From contig DATLGD010000022.1 of the NCBI GenBank assembly GCA_035540755.1, positions 1-20,698 on the forward strand: a stretch of DNA of 20,698 nt. Reading direction: 5' to 3'. Made by a program: the position numbers and the translations under genes. The notes under the pieces were generated by a model, which was not told where the DNA came from, did no database searches, and saw only the letters and a list, made by a program, of their open reading frames with translations. The stretch is from DATLGD01 sp035540755 (GTDB taxonomy: Bacteria; Actinomycetota; Actinomycetes; Mycobacteriales; SCTD01). This document shows positions 6,014-11,804 of the stretch, piece by piece; position 1 is the first letter of the stretch; each line of letters begins with the position of its first letter.

Positions 6014-7507
6014 TCAGGCGGTCTGCACCGCCGTGCGGCGGCGCACCGCCCGCTCCACGCCGACGAGCATCAGCAGCAGCAGCGCCGAGCCGCCGAGCGC
6101 GATCGTCCGGCCGTGCAGGTGCAGGGGCGGGACCTGCATCGCCGAGGCGGGAGCGATCCGGTCCGGGTTCCGCTGCTTCACGCCGGTCGCGGCCTTGTCC
6201 TTGAGCCGCACGACCTCGAGCCCGCGCCGGTAGTCCATGACGTAGACGACGTCGTCGCTGATCCACTGCGGTGAGCCGGTGTAGCCCTCTGCCGGGGTGA
6301 TCCAGCCGATCTCCTTCATGACGCCGTCCTTGCCGACGGACAGGAAGCGCGTGCCGCGGTTGTAGTACGCGACGGCCATGAGCCCGCCGTTGTGGAAGCG
6401 CGGGTGCGTCTCCATCCAGTGCGCGCAGTACAGCTGCGAGGCCGCGGCGTCGCCGGTGAGGAAGATGCCGCGCCCGGAGGCATTGTAGGAGTCGATCTTG
6501 GTGAACGACACGTCCTTGAACACGTCCGCGTCGCGGGTCTGCTCGTACACCGCGAGGGCGTCCTTGACCTTGCGGGCGTCCCAGGTCTCGATGACGGCGT
6601 CATCGCCCTTGCAGTCGCTGCCGGCGGTGTTGCCGGTGGCCGGCGGGAGCCCCGGCACCGCCGGCGGGGCGATCTCGGTGCCGAGGACGACGAAGTGGTC
6701 GTGGCCCTGCCGGGCCCACTCGACCGAGTGGTAGCCCAGGCTCGAGAACCGGGTCCGGTCGCCGATCTCGGTCAGGTAGACCGGCGCGGTCGGGTCGGTG
6801 GTGTCCATGAGGACGGCGGTGGCGCCGGCCGTCATCACCAGGCCCGGCCGGATCTCGGTGAGGTCGTGCGTGTAGGGGCTGTTGGTCGTCGTGCCGTAGC
6901 CGACCGAGCTGCGCCACGTCGTCGGCAGCCGCGACGGCTTCGCGGGGTCGCGGAGGTCGATGATGTGGCCGGTGCGGCCGTAGGCGAAGGCGCAGCTGTT
7001 CTGGGCCCCCGTCGCGTCGGTGCCGCTGACGCAGGTCCAGGTGTGGTCGGTGACCGGCACGCTCGACAGCAGGGTCGGCTTGCGCGGGTCGGACACGTCG
7101 ACGACCCGCAGCTGCGACGACGTCGACGCCGGCGTGGTGGCGGCGTCGACGAGCAGGATCTTGCCGTTGGTGTCCGGGTCCTCCTGCGCCAGCGCGGCCC
7201 CGGTCTGGGTCTGGTAGAGCGCGAGCGAGCCCAGCAGCTTCGGAGAGGCGGGGGTTGTCGTGTCGTAGATGTGCACGCCACGCGGGTCGGTCAGGTAGAA
7301 GAGCTTGCCGTCCTCGGACGGTGCGCCTCCGGCGGTGCCGAAGTGCTCCGGGAAGCGGCCGAGGTACTCGACGTTGTCGGTCGCGGCGTAGGTGGCGTCG
7401 AACGGCAGCGTCGGGTCGAGGGCGACGGTCGGGTGCGCCAGGGCGGGCGCAGCCGGGCCGGCGACGGCCAGGGCGGTCAGGAGGGCGGCGAGGGCGGTGC
7501 GGCGCAT
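6014..7507 (-). CDS. Secreted/membrane-anchored LVIVD-repeat protein
   Basis: The 497-aa product begins with a Sec signal peptide (MRRTALAALLTALAVAG, likely cleavage after ALA near residue 25) and ends with one hydrophobic segment (IALGGSALLLLMLVGV) followed by RRR. It is therefore probably exported and held in the membrane by its C-terminus. The body carries LVIVD-type beta-propeller repeats of the form xxhhDhxDPxxPxhh: GVHIYDTTTPASPKLLG, LRVVDVSDPRKPTLLS, HIIDLRDPAKPSRLP and AVLMDTTDPTAPVYL. Cys residues in TWTC, NSCAF, SDCKG and LYCAH may form disulfides. The ATG at 7507 is chosen over an in-frame GTG at 7561 because AAGGA (7512-7516) lies 4 nt before it and the signal peptide starts there. 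The MFS gene lies 79 bp upstream on the same strand. No enzymatic motif was recognised, so the function is unknown. Confidence 0.82.
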   Translation of the reverse strand: MRRTALAALLTALAVAGPAAPALAHPTVALDPTLPFDATYAATDNVEYLGRFPEHFGTAGGAPSEDGKLFYLTDPRGVHIYDTTTPASPKLLGSLALYQTQTGAALAQEDPDTNGKILLVDAATTPASTSSQLRVVDVSDPRKPTLLSSVPVTDHTWTCVSGTDATGAQNSCAFAYGRTGHIIDLRDPAKPSRLPTTWRSSVGYGTTTNSPYTHDLTEIRPGLVMTAGATAVLMDTTDPTAPVYLTEIGDRTRFSSLGYHSVEWARQGHDHFVVLGTEIAPPAVPGLPPATGNTAGSDCKGDDAVIETWDARKVKDALAVYEQTRDADVFKDVSFTKIDSYNASGRGIFLTGDAAASQLYCAHWMETHPRFHNGGLMAVAYYNRGTRFLSVGKDGVMKEIGWITPAEGYTGSPQWISDDVVYVMDYRRGLEVVRLKDKAATGVKQRNPDRIAPASAMQVPPLHLHGRTIALGGSALLLLMLVGVERAVRRRTAVQTA

Positions 7508-7570
7508 GCAGTCCTTGTTCGACGTGGGGCCGCCGGCTCCTGCCGGAGTTGTCCGGTTCACATCCCGGGC

Positions 7571-7584
7571 CGGGCGGCCGCCCG
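7571..7584 (-). terminator. Weak palindrome directly after the MFS stop
   Basis: CGGGCGGCCGCCCG is a perfect 14-bp palindrome that starts 2 bp beyond the MFS stop codon. Folded, it gives only a 5-bp stem with a GGCC loop, so it would be a weak terminator or pause site at best. Confidence 0.25.
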
Positions 7585-7586
7585 CG

Positions 7587-8798
7587 TCAGCTGGGCGCCG
7601 GGCTCACCGCACGGGCCGGCGTGAGCGTCCGCCGGCCGACGAGCGCGGTGCCGAGCGCCAGCACGGCGCCGGCGAAGCAGACGAGGAACGCCGCCCGTGC
7701 GCCCGGGCCGTCCGCCAGGGCTCCGCCGAGCGCGGATCCTCCGGCCACGCCCACGCCGAGGCCGGAGTTGAGCCAGGTGAACCCCTCCGTGCGGGCCGCG
7801 ACCGGCACCAGCCGCTCCACCAGCCCGAACGAGGCGATGAGGGTGGGGCTGATGGCGACGCCGGCCAGCAGGGCTGCCGGGGCCATCCAGGCGATGCCGG
7901 GCGCGAGCAGGAGCGGGACGACGCCCACCGACAGGGCGGCCAGGGCGATCAGGAACCGGCGGTCCAGCGCCGTGCGCCACGCCCGGGCGCCGTAGGCCAG
8001 CCCGGCGACCCCGCTGCCCAGGGCGACGAGCGGCAGGAGGACACCGGCCGCTCCGGGCCGGCCCTGCTCGCCGGCGAAGGCGACCATGACCACCTCCAGC
8101 GAGCCGAAGACGACCCCGACGCAGACCATCGCCAGCGCCGTCGTCCGCAGGCCGCTGACGGTGATCGCCGAGCGGGTGCCTCCCGGGGTCGGCGGCTCGA
8201 CCGGCGGCTCGGTGCTGCGCTGGAGGACGAACGCCACCGTGCCGGCGACGCAGAGCAGGAGCGCGGCGAGCAGCCCCACGGCAGGGTCGACGAGGACGGC
8301 GAGGCCGACGACGATCGCCGGGCCGGCGATGAACACGACCTCGTCGATCACCGACTCCAGTGCGAACGCGGTGCTGAGGTGCTCGGCGCGGTCGGCCCGG
8401 CGCAGCGCCGACGCCCACCGCGCCCGCACGCAGGCTCCGAGCGGCGGCAGCGCGCCGCCGGCGACGGCCGCGGAGGCCAGCAGCGTCCAGCCCGGCAGCT
8501 CGCTGCCGGCGGCGGCGATCACGGCGAGCATGCCGAGCGCGCTGAGGGCGAGCGCCCAGGGCAGCACCCGCGCCTGCCCGCGGCGGTCGACCAGGCGCGA
8601 CACCAGCGGGCCGCCGACGGCGAGTCCGAGCGCGTATGCGGCGGCCACGGCTCCGGCGAGCGTGAAGCTGCCCCGGCGGTCCTGCACCAGCAGCACCGAG
8701 CCGATGCCCAGCATGGAGATGGGCATGCGGCCGACCAGCGCCGACAGGCAGAACAGGACGGCGCCCGGCAGCCGGAGCAGAGGCAGGTACGCGCGCAC
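7587..8798 (-). CDS. Major facilitator superfamily transporter
   Basis: The 403-aa product is almost entirely alternating hydrophobic segments, about 12 by inspection, with a basic loop SRLVDRRGQARV after the second segment. That matches the MFS loop 2-3 motif (G-x-x-x-D-R-x-G-R-R-type). A hydrophilic central loop (QRSTEPPVEPPTPGGTRS) separates the two six-helix halves. Length and plan suit a proton-coupled drug or metabolite exporter, but the substrate cannot be read. The start is a GTG at 8798 with no ribosome-binding site; instead a TAGGCT hexamer ends 6 nt before it, suggesting a leaderless transcript. The gene is divergent from maf with only 53 bp between starts. An LVIVD-repeat protein gene follows 79 bp downstream. 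A role in drug resistance is possible but unproven. Confidence 0.85.
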   Translation of the reverse strand: MRAYLPLLRLPGAVLFCLSALVGRMPISMLGIGSVLLVQDRRGSFTLAGAVAAAYALGLAVGGPLVSRLVDRRGQARVLPWALALSALGMLAVIAAAGSELPGWTLLASAAVAGGALPPLGACVRARWASALRRADRAEHLSTAFALESVIDEVVFIAGPAIVVGLAVLVDPAVGLLAALLLCVAGTVAFVLQRSTEPPVEPPTPGGTRSAITVSGLRTTALAMVCVGVVFGSLEVVMVAFAGEQGRPGAAGVLLPLVALGSGVAGLAYGARAWRTALDRRFLIALAALSVGVVPLLLAPGIAWMAPAALLAGVAISPTLIASFGLVERLVPVAARTEGFTWLNSGLGVGVAGGSALGGALADGPGARAAFLVCFAGAVLALGTALVGRRTLTPARAVSPAPS

Positions 8799-8851
8799 GG
8801 CGAGAGCCTAGGGACGCGGCCGGGCGGCCTGCGTCCCTAGCATGGACGACC
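8799..8851. promoter_or_regulatory. Compact divergent promoter/operator between the MFS gene and maf
   Basis: A perfect 10-bp inverted repeat (CTAGGGACGC at 8808-8817, GCGTCCCTAG at 8831-8840, 13-nt centre) lies between the two GTG starts. Each outer end forms the first half of a -10-like hexamer: TAGCAT (8838-8843) 8 nt before the maf GTG, and TAGGCT (minus strand, 8805-8810) 6 nt before the MFS GTG. Neither gene has a Shine-Dalgarno sequence. This fits two leaderless promoters flanking one symmetric operator. Operator function is inference. Confidence 0.5.
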
Positions 8852-9448
8852 GTGCCTACCCGCCCGCTCGTGCTCGCCTCGGCGTCGCCGGCCCGGCTGC
8901 GCCTGCTGCGTGACGCCGGGCTCGCGCCGCGCGTGGTCGTCAGCGGCGTCGACGAGGACGCGGTGCGGCACGAGGACCCGGCCGGGCTGGTGCGCGAACT
9001 GGCGGTCCGCAAGGCGACGGCCGTCGCCGAGCAGCTCGCCGAGGACGAGCTCGTCGTCGGCTGCGACTCCATGCTCGCCCTCGACGGCGAGGTGCTCGGC
9101 AAGCCGGCGTCGGCCGGCGACGCCGTCGCGCGCTGGCACCGGATGCGCGGGCGCAGCGGCACCCTGCTGACCGGTCACTGCGTCGTCGACCGCGGAACCG
9201 GACGGCGGGTCGACGGCGTCGCCGCGACCGTCGTGCGGTTCGGCACGCCGACGGACGCCGAGGTCGAGGCCTACGTCGCCAGCGGCGAGCCGATGCAGGT
9301 GGCCGGCGCGTTCACGCTCGACGGCCGGTCGGCACCGTTCCTCGACGGCATCGACGGCGACGCCGGCAACGTCATCGGGCTGTCCATGCCGCTGCTGCGG
9401 ACGCTGCTGCGCGAGCTCGGTCTGGAGGTGACCGACCTGTGGTCCTGA
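8852..9448 (+). CDS. maf: Maf family nucleoside triphosphate pyrophosphatase
   Basis: Maf proteins hydrolyse dTTP, UTP or modified nucleotides to monophosphates in the cytoplasm and so keep aberrant nucleotides out of DNA and RNA. The 198-aa product has the usual Maf length. Visible marks are the N-terminal LVLASASPARLRLL (substrate loop), GCDSM with the catalytic-type Asp72, GKP (83-85), and the C-terminal block GEPMQVAGAFTLDGRSAPFL to GNVIGLSMPLL. The last block is the form seen in actinobacterial members rather than the AGaYgIQG form of E. coli. The GTG at 8852 lacks a ribosome-binding site, has a -10-like TAGCAT 8 nt before it, and is probably leaderless. The gene overlaps dusB by 10 bp, so the two are coexpressed. 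Assignment is firm; substrate preference (dTTP/UTP or m7GTP) is not. Confidence 0.92.
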   Translation: MPTRPLVLASASPARLRLLRDAGLAPRVVVSGVDEDAVRHEDPAGLVRELAVRKATAVAEQLAEDELVVGCDSMLALDGEVLGKPASAGDAVARWHRMRGRSGTLLTGHCVVDRGTGRRVDGVAATVVRFGTPTDAEVEAYVASGEPMQVAGAFTLDGRSAPFLDGIDGDAGNVIGLSMPLLRTLLRELGLEVTDLWS

Positions 9449-10554
9449 AGATCGGTCCGATCGAGGTCGACCCGCCCGTGGTGCTCGCGCCGATGGCCGG
9501 CGTCACCAACCCGGCGTTCCGCCGGCTCTGCCGCGCGTTCGGGGCGGGCCTCTACGTCAGCGAGATGGTCTCCGCCCGAGGGCTCTGCCAGGACGACGCC
9601 ACCACCCGGCGGCTCGCGCAGTTCGCCGAGGACGAGCCGGTGCGCAGCCTGCAGCTGTACGGGACCGACCCGCGGTGGGTCGGCGAGGCCGTCACGCGCG
9701 TCGTCGCCGAGCAGGGGGTCGACCACCTCGACCTCAACATGGGCTGCCCGTCGCCCAAGGTCACCCGGCGCGGGGGAGGGGCGGCCGTCACCGTCCGCCC
9801 GCGCCTGGTCGGGGCGATCGTCGCCGCGGCCGTGCAGGCGGCCGGCGCGGTGCCGGTGACGGTGAAGATGCGCAAAGGCGTCGACGACGCCACGCTCACC
9901 TTCCTCGACGCCGGCCGCGCCGCGCAGGACGCCGGCGCCGCCGCCGTCGCGCTGCACGCCCGCACCGCCGAGCAGCTCTACAGCGGTCGGGCCGACTGGC
10001 CGGCGATCGGGTCGCTGAAGCAGGCGCTGACCGTCCCGGTGCTCGGCAACGGCGACATCTGGGAGGCCGCCGACGCCCTGCGCATGGTCGAGCAGACCGG
10101 CTGCGACGGCGTCGTCGTCGGTCGCGGCTGCCTCGGGCGGCCGTGGCTGTTCCGCGACCTCGACGACGCCTTCGCCGGCCGACCGGTGCAGCCGGCGCCC
10201 GCGCTCGGCGAGGTGGTGGAGGTGATGAAGCGGCACGCGCGGCTGCTCGTCGAGGCCAAGGGCGATGAGGCCTGGGCGGTCCGCGACTTCCGCAAGCACA
10301 CCGGCTGGTACATGACCGGCTACGCCGCCGGCGGGCGGCTCCGGCGCAGCCTGGCGATGGCGTCGTCGCTCGCCGAGCTCGACGCCCTGCTCGACGAGCT
10401 CGACCCCACCTGGACGCTGCCGCCCGGGCACGAGGCGCTGCCGCGCGGGCACTCGCAGGGCCCCAAGCAGGTGTCGCTGCCCGAGGGCTGGCGGGAGTCG
10501 GCCGACTCCGACTCGCCGCCCGACGACGACGGGCTGTTCGTCACCGGCGGCTGA
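9439..10554 (+). CDS. dusB: tRNA-dihydrouridine synthase (DusB type)
   Basis: Dus enzymes use FMN and NADPH to reduce uridines in tRNA loops to dihydrouridine. The 371-aa product has the (beta/alpha)8 signature start VVLAPMAGVTNPAFRRL, the catalytic Cys103 in LDLNMGCPSPKVTRRGGG, the KMRKG strand, the HARTAEQLYSG segment and the FMN-phosphate site VPVLGNGDI ... GVVVGRGCLGRPWLF. A C-terminal helical tRNA-binding part follows, ending in an acidic tail (SADSDSPPDDDG). The start is a GTG that overlaps the end of maf by 10 bp; GGAGGTG (9424-9430) precedes it by 8 nt, so translation is probably coupled to maf. The nearest relatives by eye are the actinobacterial DusB-like proteins; which tRNA position is modified cannot be read here. 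Confidence 0.93.
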   Translation: MVLKIGPIEVDPPVVLAPMAGVTNPAFRRLCRAFGAGLYVSEMVSARGLCQDDATTRRLAQFAEDEPVRSLQLYGTDPRWVGEAVTRVVAEQGVDHLDLNMGCPSPKVTRRGGGAAVTVRPRLVGAIVAAAVQAAGAVPVTVKMRKGVDDATLTFLDAGRAAQDAGAAAVALHARTAEQLYSGRADWPAIGSLKQALTVPVLGNGDIWEAADALRMVEQTGCDGVVVGRGCLGRPWLFRDLDDAFAGRPVQPAPALGEVVEVMKRHARLLVEAKGDEAWAVRDFRKHTGWYMTGYAAGGRLRRSLAMASSLAELDALLDELDPTWTLPPGHEALPRGHSQGPKQVSLPEGWRESADSDSPPDDDGLFVTGG

Positions 10555-10589
10555 CGGCGCGCCAGCCGGGTTCTGTCGGAGGGCGCTCC

Positions 10590-10595
10590 TACCTT
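10590..10595 (+). promoter_or_regulatory. -10-like element for leaderless sbcD
   Basis: TACCTT is followed by 6 nt and the ATG of sbcD, with no Shine-Dalgarno sequence between. A TAnnnT hexamer at this distance is typical of leaderless actinobacterial promoters. No good -35 element is seen. Confidence 0.4.
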
Positions 10596-10601
10596 CGGGG
10601 C

Positions 10602-11804
10602 ATGCGCCTGCTCCACACCTCCGACTGGCACCTCGGCCGGTCCCTGCACCGCACCGACCTGCGCGACGCGCAGGCCGCCTTCCTCGACTCCCTGGTCGAG
10701 ACCGTCCGCGCCGAGCGGGTCGACGCCGTGCTCGTCAGCGGCGACGTCTACGACCGCGCGGTCCCGCCGCTGGACGCCGTCGCCATGCTCGAGGACGGGC
10801 TGGTGCGGCTGCGCGACGCCGGAGCCCGGGTCGTCGTCACGAGCGGCAACCACGACTCCGCGCGGCGGCTCGGCTTCGGCTCGCGCCTGGTCGACGGCGC
10901 GGGCGTGCACCTGCGCACCCGGGTGGCCGACGTCGCCGAGCCGGTGCTGCTCGAGGACGCGCACGGTGCGGTGGCCGTCTACGGGCTGCCCTACCTCGAG
11001 CCGGAGGCCGTCCGGGCCGATCTGCCGGCCGAGCCGGGGGCCCCGGACGCGCCGGCCCCGAAGGGCCACGAGGGCGTGGTCCGCCGGGCCGCCGCGTGCG
11101 CCCGCGCCGACCTCGCGGGACGCGGCGGCATGCGGTCGGTGGTGCTGGCGCACGCCTGGGTCACCGGCGGTGCGGCCAGCGACAGCGAGCGCGACATCAC
11201 CGTCGGGGGCGTCGGGCACGTGCCGGCGTCGGCGTTCGACGGCTTCACCTACACGGCTCTCGGCCACCTCCACGGTCCGCAGGTCCTGCGCGACTCGCTG
11301 CGCTACAGCGGCTCGCCGCTGCCGTACTCCTTCTCCGAGGCGGCGCACGTCAAGGGCAGCTGGCTGGTCGAGCTCGACGCCCGCGGCCTCGCCCGGGTGG
11401 AGCACGTCCCGGCTCCCGTCCACCGCCGGCTCACGGTGCTGCGCGCCGAGCTCGACGAGCTGCTCACCTCGGCCCGCTTCGCCGAGCACGAGGCCGACTT
11501 CGTGTCCGCGGTGCTCGTCGACCCGGCCCGTCCCGATGCGGCGTTCGACCGGCTCCGGGTGCGCTTCCCGCACCTGCTCACGCTCTCCTGGGAGCCGCAG
11601 GGAGCCGCGCCGACGGGCACCTACCGCGAGCGGGTCGGCGGCCGCTCCGACCTGGACGTCGTCACCGGCTTCGTCGAGCACGTCCGCCGCACCCCGGCCG
11701 ACGACGGCGAGGCGGCCCTGCTCGCCGAGGCGCTCGAGGCCGGTCGGACCTGCGACCACGGGCACCTGGCCGAGCGGCCGACCCGTGCGCAGGTGCCGGC
11801 ATGA
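10602..11804 (+). CDS. sbcD: Exonuclease subunit SbcD
   Basis: SbcD is the Mre11-type nuclease of the SbcCD complex, which cuts hairpins, palindromes and blocked DNA ends in an Mn2+-dependent way. The 400-aa product has all the calcineurin-like phosphoesterase motifs in order: SDWHLG (D8, H10), VSGDVYDR (D48), TSGNHDS (N83, H84), VLAHAWV, and ALGHLHGPQ. The C-terminal capping part is conserved in outline (SGSPLPYSFSEAAHVKG). The gene begins 47 bp after dusB and has its own -10-like TACCTT, so it may be transcribed independently as a leaderless message. Its stop overlaps the sbcC start in an ATGA arrangement, implying coupled translation of the two subunits. Confidence 0.95.
   Translation: MRLLHTSDWHLGRSLHRTDLRDAQAAFLDSLVETVRAERVDAVLVSGDVYDRAVPPLDAVAMLEDGLVRLRDAGARVVVTSGNHDSARRLGFGSRLVDGAGVHLRTRVADVAEPVLLEDAHGAVAVYGLPYLEPEAVRADLPAEPGAPDAPAPKGHEGVVRRAAACARADLAGRGGMRSVVLAHAWVTGGAASDSERDITVGGVGHVPASAFDGFTYTALGHLHGPQVLRDSLRYSGSPLPYSFSEAAHVKGSWLVELDARGLARVEHVPAPVHRRLTVLRAELDELLTSARFAEHEADFVSAVLVDPARPDAAFDRLRVRFPHLLTLSWEPQGAAPTGTYRERVGGRSDLDVVTGFVEHVRRTPADDGEAALLAEALEAGRTCDHGHLAERPTRAQVPA

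Noticed and set aside
3154..6204. Plus-strand open frame of about 1,000 codons
   Set aside because: It is antisense to three genes with clear family motifs or signal peptides, is made of Arg/Ala/Gly/Pro-rich sequence with no domain, and results from high GC suppressing stop codons.
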